This document shows, piece by piece, positions 35,253-43,511 of a DNA stretch of 64,000 bases (the first letter of the stretch is position 1; every line of letters begins with the position of its first letter). Origin of the DNA: Desulfocarbo indianensis (GTDB taxonomy: Bacteria > Desulfobacterota > Desulfarculia > Desulfarculales > Desulfarculaceae); contig LBMP01000003.1 in the NCBI GenBank assembly GCA_001184205.1, forward strand, positions 62,001 through 126,000, written 5' to 3'. The notes under the pieces were generated by a model that was not told where the DNA came from, did not search any database, and worked only from the letters and a program-made list of their open reading frames with translations. The translations under genes were made by a program, and so were the position numbers.

Positions 35253-37142
35253 CTAAGCGCCGGCTTCCATGGCGTCCCGCTTCACCACCCGGAAACGGTG
35301 GTTTTCGCCGGGCCGGTACATGGGCCGCCCCATGTCGTCAAAGCCCTCTTCCCTGCCCATGGCCAAGAACTCGGCCACCATGCGCGGATCGAACTGGCTG
35401 CCGGCGGCTTGTTCCAGCCGCTCCATGGCCTCGCTCTTGCGCAGGCTTTTGCGGTAGGGCCGGTCAGAGGTCATGGCGTCAAAGGCGTCGCAGATGGCCA
35501 CCACCCGCACGGCCTCGGGTATTTCCTCGCCGGACAGCCCGTCGGGATAGCCGGTGCCGTCATAGCGCTCATGGTGCAGGCGCACGATGGAACTGACCGC
35601 GGGATTCAGGGCCAGGGGCACCACGATGGCGTGGCCCAGCCTGGGATGTTGGCGCACCACGTCCATCTCGTTTTCCGCCAGGCCGCCAGGCTTGTTCAAT
35701 ATCTCGCGGTTGATGCCTATCTTGCCGATGTCGTGCAGGATGCAACCGTTGGCCACGTGCTGGATCAGTTCCTCGTCCATGCCCAGGCGGGTGGCCAGGC
35801 GGGTGGCCATCTGGCGCACCCGCTCGGAATGACCGGCCGTGTAGGGGTCCTTGGCTTCCAGGGCCAGGGCCAGGGCCTTCATGGTGCCCAGGATGCTGTC
35901 CCTGAGATTTTGGTACATCTTGGCGTTTTCAATGGCCAGGGCCAATTGGTTGGCGAAGACCCCCAGGTAATCGCGGTCCAGTTCGGGCGCGTCAGCGCCG
36001 TTGCGCTTGGATTCGTGCTGATCCGCGGCCAGGATGCCGATCACCTTTCCCCTGGCCATGAGGGGCAACACCACCATGGAACTGATGCGGTAATTGCGGA
36101 TGATCAAGTTGTTGGGATTGAGCCTCAGTTTCTCCACGTCGTTGCAGATAAAGGGCAGGCCGCTGGAGGCCACCCTGGCCAGGAGGTTCTGGGTTCGGTC
36201 CAAGGGAACCTCGTAGCCTAGCAAGGGAATCATTTCCTCCTCGCTGACGCCCACCCCATCCACGAAACGCAGGCAGTTTTCCTGCTCGTCCCTGAGCATG
36301 ATCATGGCGCGGTTATAGCAAATGGCCTTCCGGAATAGGTCCAAGACCGAGGGCAGCAATTCCTTCAGGTTCAATTGGGTGAGGATGGCCGTGCTGGCCT
36401 GTTGGATGCTGAGCAGCTGGTCGATCTTGGCTTGCAGGTTGGCGTTGAGCGCCTGCACCTCGCCGTGCTTGCGTTCCAGAAGAAGCTTGTCCCGCTCCAT
36501 TTCCGCCAGGGTTTCCGCCAAAAGACGCCTGCGCCTGGCCAGCAGATGCCTCACCCGGAAAGACAGGGAGGGATTCTGCCACTCAAGATGCATTTCGCAG
36601 TATTCATCGCCCCGGAATTGGCAGCGGGTTTCCTGGACCCTGGCCGGCGGCACCCCCCACAAGGTGGCCAGCGCCGAGTAGATTCCCTGATTCATCATGC
36701 AGAAATCGCGGTTCAATTCCAGGCTGTCGTCCCAATGCAGCCGCACGATGGCTTCGTCCTTGGCCAGGCGGACGAGTTCCACTTGCTTGTTGCGGTTGAA
36801 TTTTTCGTTGAGATTCTTGGCCCGGCTCAACGCCGCCTTGGGGCCTCCCAAGGCCTTAAGCAGGATATGCTGTATATACCCCAGGCTTTGGTGGGTTACC
36901 GACTCAAAGCCGATAAGATAAGCGGCCTTGGGGTTGCCGCTGATCTTACGCGCGTTGGCGTACATGATGCGGCAAACTTCCGAGGAAACCCAATTATGTG
37001 GATCGCATAAAAATTCCAAAGGCGAGTTAACGCCCTTGAGATGTTCCTCCAATCCCTGCAACAAGAGATCGGGCGAGCCGTGATGCCGGCTGATGTATTC
37101 TATGATGGCTTTGGTGTTGGTGCAGTTGTTATGACGATCCAC
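35253..37142 (-). CDS. HD-GYP cyclic-di-GMP phosphodiesterase-type sensor with V4R-like and GAF domains
   Basis: The protein has 629 residues. The N-terminal 200 residues include a 4-vinyl-reductase (V4R)-like region ending in CQFRGDEYCEMHLEW. Residues 205-255 form a coiled coil, 250-410 a GAF domain (IMLRDEQENCLRF, MVVLPLMARGKVIGILAAD), and 425-590 an HD-GYP domain: HSERVRQMA, CILHDIGKIGI, LHHERYDGTGYPDGL, CDAFDAMTSDRPYR. All HD and GYP residues are intact, so hydrolysis of cyclic di-GMP is likely. The start is a GTG after GGGAGA. It is monocistronic with an AT-rich upstream region; the V4R-like and GAF parts imply ligand control. Confidence 0.9.
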   Translation of the reverse strand: MDRHNNCTNTKAIIEYISRHHGSPDLLLQGLEEHLKGVNSPLEFLCDPHNWVSSEVCRIMYANARKISGNPKAAYLIGFESVTHQSLGYIQHILLKALGGPKAALSRAKNLNEKFNRNKQVELVRLAKDEAIVRLHWDDSLELNRDFCMMNQGIYSALATLWGVPPARVQETRCQFRGDEYCEMHLEWQNPSLSFRVRHLLARRRRLLAETLAEMERDKLLLERKHGEVQALNANLQAKIDQLLSIQQASTAILTQLNLKELLPSVLDLFRKAICYNRAMIMLRDEQENCLRFVDGVGVSEEEMIPLLGYEVPLDRTQNLLARVASSGLPFICNDVEKLRLNPNNLIIRNYRISSMVVLPLMARGKVIGILAADQHESKRNGADAPELDRDYLGVFANQLALAIENAKMYQNLRDSILGTMKALALALEAKDPYTAGHSERVRQMATRLATRLGMDEELIQHVANGCILHDIGKIGINREILNKPGGLAENEMDVVRQHPRLGHAIVVPLALNPAVSSIVRLHHERYDGTGYPDGLSGEEIPEAVRVVAICDAFDAMTSDRPYRKSLRKSEAMERLEQAAGSQFDPRMVAEFLAMGREEGFDDMGRPMYRPGENHRFRVVKRDAMEAGA

Positions 37143-37638
37143 GCCAATCTCCCACTCCCCCCCTATCTACATAAATTTACATTACAGTCTTAAGGTAGTG
37201 TCAAGATAAAATTGAGATGGCGACACTATAACGCCAATATTTTTTAACAGATTTATAATAATTGCCAAGTTACATTATTGAATCGCCAAGTCAACACATA
37301 ATAATAAATCTGATCATACGCTCAGCCATTTCTGGTATTTTTTGCAGATCGCAAAAATTGCTAATCAAATTTATTATGCCACTATATCTATTACCTCTTA
37401 CCAAATATTGTGTGGAGCATAATTCCCGGCACAATATAAAGTATGCAGATTGTCATTTAGTTATTATTTGCTTTTCTGGATTGTTAAAAACGCATTAAAC
37501 TAATGGGGAATCTTTTTGCCCATGTCTCTGGCGCAGATGGCTGTTCATTAATTTGCCGTGGCAGTCGATAATCATTGCCTGAATCATGATTCATAATTCA
37601 GGTTGACACGGGGCCCGCCCGGTGAAATATTTAGGACC
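37143..37638. other. AT-rich divergent intergenic region
   Basis: About 500 bases, strikingly AT-rich against GC-rich flanks, between the leftward HD-GYP gene and the rightward phosphatase gene. It contains an inverted repeat TAGTGTC (37196-37202) / GACACTA (37222-37228) just upstream of the HD-GYP start. A palindrome at 37581-37592 and TTGACA at 37603-37608 precede the phosphatase. The 78-codon frame at 37262-37498 is low-complexity and has no ribosome site. Confidence 0.5.
37581..37592. promoter_or_regulatory. Palindrome before a -35-like box (possible operator)
   Basis: GAATCATGATTC is a perfect 12-base palindrome, followed by a nested CTGAAT...ATTCAG pair and then by TTGACA at 37603-37608. 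A -10 candidate TATTTA (37628-37633) is 19 bases further, which would start transcription close to the phosphatase ATG. Protein binding is inferred. Confidence 0.35.
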
Positions 37639-38280
37639 ATGGCTCAAGAAGAGCACATTTTAGCCGTGGGCGACATTCATGGCTCATATGACAGGCTGGA
37701 GCGGGTTCTTCAAGAGCTTGTTCCGTCTTTGCCCCCCGCCACGCGCCTGGTCTTTCTGGGCGATTATATTGACCGCGGACCTGACTCGCGGCAAGTCCTG
37801 GAAAGCTTGATCCGGCTCAAGAGCGAGAGGCCGGACACGGTTTTTCTTCTGGGCAATCATGAACGCATGCTCCTGGAAGTGCGCGAGGGGCGCGATCTGC
37901 TGCTTTGGTCGGTCAACGGGGGCTCTCAGACCATGGCCTCCTATGGGCTTTCCTTCCGCCGCATTAAAGACATCCCCGCCGAGCACATCGATTTTTTAAG
38001 CTCCCTGACCCTCTACCACCAAAGCGGCGATTATATCTTCGTGCACGCGGGCCTGAGGCCGGGGGTTCTCCTGGCCCAACAGGAGGAACGCGATCTGCTG
38101 TGGATCAGGGAGTCGTTTTTCCTGGCCGAACCCACCTGGGAGGGAACCGTGGTGTTCGGCCATACGCCCTTTTCCACCCCCTTCCAGCGCCCCGGTTTGA
38201 TCGGCATCGACACCGGCGCGGTGTATAACAACGTGCTGACGTGCCTCAAGCTGCCTGAAAGAAAGTTCCACCACTTCTGA
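37639..38280 (+). CDS. PPP-family metallophosphatase (serine/threonine phosphatase or ApaH-like)
   Basis: The 213 residues contain the three PPP motifs: GDIHGSYDRLERV (GDxHG), VFLGDYIDRGPDS (GDxxDRG) and FLLGNHERML (GNHE), plus downstream HAGLRPGV and VFGHTPF that give the other metal-binding His. Members dephosphorylate Ser/Thr proteins or hydrolyse Ap4A. The ATG at 37639 is the first that gives a normal N-terminus; AGGA is close to it. The acyl-CoA synthetase gene follows after 22 bases. Confidence 0.88.
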   Translation: MAQEEHILAVGDIHGSYDRLERVLQELVPSLPPATRLVFLGDYIDRGPDSRQVLESLIRLKSERPDTVFLLGNHERMLLEVREGRDLLLWSVNGGSQTMASYGLSFRRIKDIPAEHIDFLSSLTLYHQSGDYIFVHAGLRPGVLLAQQEERDLLWIRESFFLAEPTWEGTVVFGHTPFSTPFQRPGLIGIDTGAVYNNVLTCLKLPERKFHHF

Positions 38281-38302
38281 TCAAGCGCGTTAAGGAGTTC
38301 AG

Positions 38303-40363
38303 ATGAAGCAGTTTTATTATCCTGATTCAGTGGCCATCATCGGTGTCTCGCCGCGGGCGGGCAATCTGGGCCGCAACATCGTCGCCAACCTCAATACCTT
38401 TGGTTTCCAGGGCAAGGTTTATTACGTCTCGCCGCGGGGCGGCGAATACAAGGGAGAGCGCATCTACGCCGACGTGCGCGAACTGCCGGCCACCCCCGGC
38501 CTGGCCGTGATATTGACCCCCGCCCGCACGGTGCCCGGACTCATGGAAGCCTGCGGAGAAAAGGGAATCAAGCGGGTGGTGGTGGAGACCGGCGGCTTTT
38601 CCGAGCTGGATCAGGGCCGCGGCGAACTGGAGCTGCAGCTCAAGGAAGCGGCCCAAAAGCACGGCATGCGCTTCATCGGACCCAACTGCATCGGCCTGGT
38701 GAGCACCGACAACGGCTTGGCCATACCCTTCCCCATCATCACCCGGCCCACCAAGAAGGGCGGTCTTTCCATCGTGGCCCAGAGCGGCGGCATCGGGCTC
38801 ACCTACCTGCACCATTTCTCCGAAAGCGGCGTGGGCGTGGCCAAGTTCGCCAGCGTGGGCAACAAGCTCAACGTCAACGAGGAGGACTTCCTGGCCTACC
38901 TCATCGAGGACCCCAAGACCGAGATCATCCTCTTATATCTGGAATCCATCGTGGCCGGCCGCCGCATGTTCGAACTTATCAGCTCCACGGACAAGCCCGT
39001 GGTGGTGCACAAGTCCAACATCGGGCCCACCAGCCACCGCATAGCCCAGAGCCACACCTCGGCCCTGGCCAACGACGACGCGGTGGTGGAGGCCGCCCTG
39101 GCGCAGGCCGGAGCCATCCGCGCCCACACGGTGGACGACTGTTTCCAGATCGTCAAGGGCCTCTCCCTGCCCCGCATGAAGGGACGCCGGGTGGCGGTGA
39201 TCAGCCGCTCCGGCGGCCACGCGGTGGTGGCGGCCGACGCGGCCTACACCCAGGGCATGGACCTGCCCCAGTTTCCCGACAACTACCTGAGCGCCATTCA
39301 GGAGCACACCCGCGCCTCGGTGATCAAGTTGCAGAACCCCCTGGACTTGGGCGACCTGTTCGACTTCCACTTCAACGTGGAAATTCTGAAAGGTGCCCTG
39401 GGGCTCGCGGAGGTGGACGGGGTGCTCATCGTGCATGGCTACCGCGGCCCGGAAGTGCCCTCCTCCCGGGAATACATCGCCAAGGCCGGCGAACTTTGCC
39501 AAGAACACCAAAAGCCCGTGGCCGTGGTGCTGCTCACCGACCCCGACGAACTGGCCGAAGTCAAGAAGCTCTCCACCCTGCCCATTTTCCTGGCGCCGGA
39601 GCAGGCCATGCTGGCCTTGAAGGTAAACGCCCTGGCCGCCGCCAAACAGCCCGCCAGCGGCGGGCCAACTGGCGAGACCGTGAACCCGGCCGCCTGCCGC
39701 CAGGTTCTCAAGGCGGCCAACCCGGACGGCTCCCTGGAGCTGCCCGAGGCGCTGCGCCTCCTGGAGGTGGCCGGGGTGCCGGTGGCGCCTTTTATTGCGG
39801 TGACCAGACCCGAGGAAGCGGCCGCCGCGGCTGATATGCTGGGCTACCCGGTGGTGCTGAAAGCCGTGGGCGCCGAGGTGAGCCACAAGACCGAGCACGG
39901 CGGCGTCAAGCTGGGCCTGGCCGATTCCGAAGCACTCATCGCGGCCGCGCGGGAAATGCAGGAACGCCTTTCCCTCAAGCGCCTGGTGGTCATGAAGCAG
40001 CTTGCCGGCGGGGCGGAGGTCATCGTGGGCGCCAAGCAGGACCCGGTGTTCGGGGCCTTGATCCTCTGCGGCCTGGGCGGCGTCTTCACCGAGGTTCTGC
40101 GCGACGTGAGTCTGCGCCTGGCGCCGGTGGACGCGGGCCAGGCCCTGGCCATGCTGGATGGCCTCAAGGGCAATGCCTTGCTGAAGGGCTTCCGGGGCTC
40201 GCCGCCGGCCGACCGCCGGGCCCTGGCCCAGGTGGTGAGCAAGGTGGCGGCCCTGGCCGCGGCCCTGCCCGAGCTGGCGGAGCTGGACCTGAACCCCGTG
40301 CTGGCCGGCCCGGAGGGAGCCGTGGCGGTGGACGCCAGGGCCAATCTGCTGCCCAAACCCTAG
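38303..40363 (+). CDS. ADP-forming acyl-CoA synthetase (acetate-CoA ligase, single-chain)
   Basis: The 686 residues combine alpha and beta subunit regions. The CoA-binding domain (1-130) has SVAIIGVSPRAGNLGRN and RFIGPNCIGLVST. Two ligase-CoA domains follow (about 150-440), with the phosphorylated His in QSHTSALANDD. A C-terminal ATP-grasp domain (about 470-686) has YPVVLKAVGAEVSHKTEHGG and LDLNPVLA. Such enzymes make ATP from acyl-CoA thioesters in anaerobes or activate acids at the cost of ATP. The substrate is unknown. AAGGAG precedes the ATG. The HgdB-like gene follows with about 75 bases between. Confidence 0.88.
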   Translation: MKQFYYPDSVAIIGVSPRAGNLGRNIVANLNTFGFQGKVYYVSPRGGEYKGERIYADVRELPATPGLAVILTPARTVPGLMEACGEKGIKRVVVETGGFSELDQGRGELELQLKEAAQKHGMRFIGPNCIGLVSTDNGLAIPFPIITRPTKKGGLSIVAQSGGIGLTYLHHFSESGVGVAKFASVGNKLNVNEEDFLAYLIEDPKTEIILLYLESIVAGRRMFELISSTDKPVVVHKSNIGPTSHRIAQSHTSALANDDAVVEAALAQAGAIRAHTVDDCFQIVKGLSLPRMKGRRVAVISRSGGHAVVAADAAYTQGMDLPQFPDNYLSAIQEHTRASVIKLQNPLDLGDLFDFHFNVEILKGALGLAEVDGVLIVHGYRGPEVPSSREYIAKAGELCQEHQKPVAVVLLTDPDELAEVKKLSTLPIFLAPEQAMLALKVNALAAAKQPASGGPTGETVNPAACRQVLKAANPDGSLELPEALRLLEVAGVPVAPFIAVTRPEEAAAAADMLGYPVVLKAVGAEVSHKTEHGGVKLGLADSEALIAAAREMQERLSLKRLVVMKQLAGGAEVIVGAKQDPVFGALILCGLGGVFTEVLRDVSLRLAPVDAGQALAMLDGLKGNALLKGFRGSPPADRRALAQVVSKVAALAAALPELAELDLNPVLAGPEGAVAVDARANLLPKP

Positions 40364-40437
40364 TTTTGCCTGGTTCGGCGCGGCGTTTAGCGCCCCAGGG
40401 GTCGAAAGCGGGGCCTCTTGGGTCTATACTAGGCGCC

Positions 40438-41433
40438 ATGACCAGGGAAGTAGGCATAACCACTACGGTTCCGGTGGAAATTCTGCTGGCGGCGGGCTGC
40501 AAGCCGGTTGACCTGAACAACCGCTTCATCACCCATGCCGACCCGGCCGGGCTGGTGCGCGAGGCCGAGGAGCTGGGCATGGCCCGCACCCTGTGCGCCT
40601 GGATCAAGGGCATCTACGCCTGGGCCCTGGCCAATCCCCAGATGGAAACCGTGATCGCGGTGACCCAGGGCGATTGCTCCAACACCCACGCCCTGATGGA
40701 GCTTCTGGCCCTGGCCGGACGGCGGGTGATCCCCTTTGACTTCCCCTATGGCCGCGACCCCCAGGCCATCGCCGACCAGTTGACCCGCCTGGCGCGGGCC
40801 CTGGGCACCACCGTGGACCAGGCCGAGGAGGTGCGGCAAGGCCTGGCCGGCCTGCGCGCGGATTTGGCCTGCCTGGATGAAATGACCTGGCGAGAGGGCA
40901 AGGTATCCGGCGGCGAGAACCACCTCTGGCTGGTCAGCTCCAGCGATTTCGACGGCGACCCCGATGAATTCCACGGCCGCCTCAAGGATTTTTTGGCCCA
41001 GGCCCGGGAAAGGCCGCCGCGCCCCAAGGCCAAGGCCAGGCTGGGGGTGCTGGGCGTGCCCACCATCATGAGCGATCTGCATCAATGCCTGGAGGCGTTG
41101 GGCGCGGAGGTGGTCTATAACGAGATTCCGCGCCAGTTCGCCATGCTGCCCACCGGCAATGGCGATGATGAATCCCTGGTGGAGCAATACCGGCGCTACA
41201 CTTATCCTTATGACGTGTTTCACCGCATGGAAGATATAAAAGAGCAGATCGCCCTGCGGGGCCTGGACGGGCTGGTGCACTACACCCAGTCCTTCTGCTT
41301 CCGCCAAATGCAGGATTTGGTGCTGCGCGAGGGGCTTAAGCTGCCCATGCTCACCCTGGAAGGCGACCGGGTGGGCCCGGTGGACGCCCGCACCCGCCTG
41401 CGCCTGGAGGCTTTCGTCGATGTGCTCCGCTAG
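40438..41433 (+). CDS. 2-hydroxyacyl-CoA dehydratase D-component family protein, possible double-cubane cluster protein
   Basis: The 331 residues belong to the HgdB/BcrB-type family: ITTTVPVEILLAAGCKPVDLNN at the start, VTQGDCSNTHALMELL and YTQSFCFRQMQD. Cys21, Cys53, Cys80 and Cys287 lie at places expected for cluster ligands. Dehydratases and benzoyl-CoA reductases use two such subunits; here only one is present, followed by an activase. That pattern is known for the single-component double-cubane cluster proteins (YjiM-like), which perform ATP-driven reductions of small molecules. The ATG at 40438 starts the conserved region; the longer frame from 40366 is not protein-like. Its stop overlaps the activase by 14 bases. 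The substrate is unknown. Confidence 0.82.
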   Translation: MTREVGITTTVPVEILLAAGCKPVDLNNRFITHADPAGLVREAEELGMARTLCAWIKGIYAWALANPQMETVIAVTQGDCSNTHALMELLALAGRRVIPFDFPYGRDPQAIADQLTRLARALGTTVDQAEEVRQGLAGLRADLACLDEMTWREGKVSGGENHLWLVSSSDFDGDPDEFHGRLKDFLAQARERPPRPKAKARLGVLGVPTIMSDLHQCLEALGAEVVYNEIPRQFAMLPTGNGDDESLVEQYRRYTYPYDVFHRMEDIKEQIALRGLDGLVHYTQSFCFRQMQDLVLREGLKLPMLTLEGDRVGPVDARTRLRLEAFVDVLR

Positions 41434-42196
41434 GGCCATGGCCTGGCCGCCGGAGCCCCGGGCGGGCCTGGATCTGGGCAGCCGCACGGTGAAGCTGTGC
41501 GTGGCCGGGCCCCAGGGCGTCCTGCACAGCCGCCTTCTGGAAGCGGTGCCCTTTGTGCTGGCCGCCCGCTGCAACGGCAGCCTGGACCCCGCCGCGCTGG
41601 ATCTGGACCCGGCCTGGCCCCTGACCTACACCGGCTACGGCCGGGCGGCGCTCAGCGGCGTGCAGGGCATCAGCGAAATCCGGGCCCATTTTCGCGGGGC
41701 CTTGTTGCAAACCGGGCTCGGCGATTTTACCTTGGTGGAGTTGGGCGGGCAGGACAGCAAGGTAATCCAGGTGGAGGGCGGCCGGGTCATGGATTTCGTC
41801 ACCAATGACCGCTGCGCCGCCGGCACCGGCCGCTATCTGGAAAACATGGCCCGGCTGCTGGGCGTGGAGCTCGGTGATTTGGCGGCCTGCCATGAGGACC
41901 CGGTGGAGATCAACAACACCTGCGCCACCTTTGGCGAGACCGAAATCCTGGCCCGCCTCATGGAGGGAGCGCCCTTGGCCAGCATCATGGCCGGGGTGAA
42001 TCTTTCCGTGGCCCGCCGGGTGGCCCAAATGGTGCGCCGCTACCGGCCGCGCACCCTGGTCTTCTGCGGAGGCGTGGCCCTGAATCAGGCGGTGGTGGAG
42101 CTGTGCGGCCGGGTGATAGGCTGCCGGGTGCTGGTGCCGCCGCAACCCCAACTGAACGGCGCCCTGGGCTGCTGCCTGGAACCGGACGCCATTTGA
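41420..42196 (+). CDS. BcrAD/HgdC-type ATP-dependent activase (CoA-substrate-specific enzyme activase)
   Basis: The 258 residues form an ASKHA ATPase fold: RAGLDLGSRTVKLCVAG (phosphate 1), LVELGGQDSKVIQVEGG (phosphate 2), and VFCGGVALNQAVVELCG (adenosine). Cys132 in RCAAGTGRYLE and Cys168 in NNTCATFGETE would each hold half of the 4Fe-4S cluster bridging a homodimer. It couples ATP hydrolysis to low-potential electron delivery to the upstream HgdB-like partner. The first ATG (41420) overlaps that gene; a second at 41438 is possible. An Mrp carrier follows within 21 bases, making one operon. Confidence 0.88.
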   Translation: MCSARAMAWPPEPRAGLDLGSRTVKLCVAGPQGVLHSRLLEAVPFVLAARCNGSLDPAALDLDPAWPLTYTGYGRAALSGVQGISEIRAHFRGALLQTGLGDFTLVELGGQDSKVIQVEGGRVMDFVTNDRCAAGTGRYLENMARLLGVELGDLAACHEDPVEINNTCATFGETEILARLMEGAPLASIMAGVNLSVARRVAQMVRRYRPRTLVFCGGVALNQAVVELCGRVIGCRVLVPPQPQLNGALGCCLEPDAI

Positions 42197-42216
42197 TACA
42201 GCGAAAGGAGTCCCCC

Positions 42217-43269
42217 GTGATTGATGAAATGTTCCGCAAGGCGCTAGCCAATGTGCGCTATCCCGGTTTTGAAGTGGATATCGTCGCCATGGACCTGGTG
42301 GAGGAGGCCGGCCTGCAGGGCGGCGTGGCCAAGATAAAACTGCGCGCGGTGCAGGCCCCGCCCCAGGTGCGCGAAGACCTGGAAAACGCCGTGGCCGCGG
42401 CGGTGATGGAGATACCGGGCGTCAAGGAATTGCAGCTTGATTTCCCCGAGCCGCCCAAGCCCAAGGCCGAGGAGCCAAAGGGCCCCCATCCCGTGGCCGG
42501 GGTGAGCGCCATCGTGCCGGTGGCCTCCGGCAAGGGCGGCGTGGGCAAAAGCACCGTGGCGGTCAACCTGGCCCTGGGCCTGGCCAGGCAAGGCCTCAAG
42601 GTGGGCCTCCTGGACCTGGACCTTTACGGTCCCTCGGTGCCCATCATGCTGGGGCTCAAGGACGCCGAGCCGGAAAGCGACGGCAACAAGCTTAAACCCA
42701 TCGAGGCCCACGGCCTCAAGGTCATGTCCATCGGCTTCATGATCCCCCCGGAAAAGGCCCTGATCTGGCGGGGGCCCCTGATCATGAAAGCGGTGCGCCA
42801 ATTGCTGCACGAGGTATCCTGGGCGCCCCTGGACGTGCTGGTCCTGGACCTGCCTCCCGGCACCGGCGACGTGCAGATTTCCATGACCCAGGAGGTGCCC
42901 ATCACCGGCGCGGTGGTGGTGACAACCCCCCAGGACGTGGCCCTGGTGGACGCGGTCAAGGGCGTGGACATGTTCCAGCAGACCGGCGCGCCGGTTTTGG
43001 GCATCGTGGAAAACATGAGCTACTTTATCTGCTCGGAGTGCGACGCCCGGCACGAGATCTTCGGCCACGGCTCGGTGGAGCCCCTGTGCCGCAAGCTGGG
43101 CGTGGACTTCCTGGGCGAGCTGCCCCTGGACACCCAGGTCCGCCAGCAGGCCGACCAGGGCCGGCCCGCGGTGAACGGCGATTCGGCCGCCTCCCAGGCC
43201 TACCGCGAGCTGGCCGGCAAGATCAAGGCCAAGCTGGTCAAGCTGGGGGCCATCAAGGAGGTCGCCTGA
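42217..43269 (+). CDS. Mrp/NBP35-family Fe-S cluster carrier ATPase
   Basis: The protein has 350 residues. The N-terminal MIP18/DUF59-like domain (1-80) has LANVRYPGFEVDIVAMDLV. The ATPase domain has the deviant Walker A SGKGGVGKSTVAVNLA near residue 105, DLDLYGPSVPIMLGL (switch I), DLPPGTGDVQISM (switch II) and near residue 271 CSECDARHEIFG with the CxxC that bridges a 4Fe-4S cluster in the dimer. The GTG at 42217 is chosen because AAAGGAG lies seven bases before. Mrp transfers clusters to apo-proteins; its position after the HgdB/activase pair and before a NifU-type scaffold suggests maturation of those proteins. Confidence 0.92.
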   Translation: MIDEMFRKALANVRYPGFEVDIVAMDLVEEAGLQGGVAKIKLRAVQAPPQVREDLENAVAAAVMEIPGVKELQLDFPEPPKPKAEEPKGPHPVAGVSAIVPVASGKGGVGKSTVAVNLALGLARQGLKVGLLDLDLYGPSVPIMLGLKDAEPESDGNKLKPIEAHGLKVMSIGFMIPPEKALIWRGPLIMKAVRQLLHEVSWAPLDVLVLDLPPGTGDVQISMTQEVPITGAVVVTTPQDVALVDAVKGVDMFQQTGAPVLGIVENMSYFICSECDARHEIFGHGSVEPLCRKLGVDFLGELPLDTQVRQQADQGRPAVNGDSAASQAYRELAGKIKAKLVKLGAIKEVA

Positions 43270-43505
43270 TGAGCGCGCCCACGCGGGAGCAGGTGGAGGC
43301 CGCCCTGGATCAGGCGCGGCCCGAGCTGGTCAAGCACGGCGGCAACGTGGAGCTTTTGGGGGTCAATGATCAGGGCGTGGTGCTGGTGCGCCTGGTGGGG
43401 GCCTGCTCCGGCTGCAAGCACGCCAACGCCACCCTGAGCAACATCATCGGCAAGACCCTGAAGGAGCTCCTGCCCGGCATAAGCCGGGTGGACGCCCTGA
43501 TGTGA
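43269..43505 (+). CDS. NifU C-terminal domain Fe-S scaffold protein
   Basis: The 78 residues match the NifU-like domain: VEAALDQARPELVKHGGNVELL, VRLVGACSGCKHANATL with the two Cys of CSGC, and GKTLKELLPGISRVDAL. This short form (NfuA C-terminal type) holds a 4Fe-4S cluster between two subunits. The ATG at 43269 overlaps the Mrp TGA by one base, a coupled pair. It ends the rightward Fe-S block. Confidence 0.92.
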   Translation: MSAPTREQVEAALDQARPELVKHGGNVELLGVNDQGVVLVRLVGACSGCKHANATLSNIIGKTLKELLPGISRVDALM

Positions 43506-43511
43506 GGCGGC

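Noticed and set aside
37262-37498. 78-codon frame in the AT-rich divergent region
   Set aside because: Ile/Leu-rich composition is expected from AT-rich DNA; no ribosome site.
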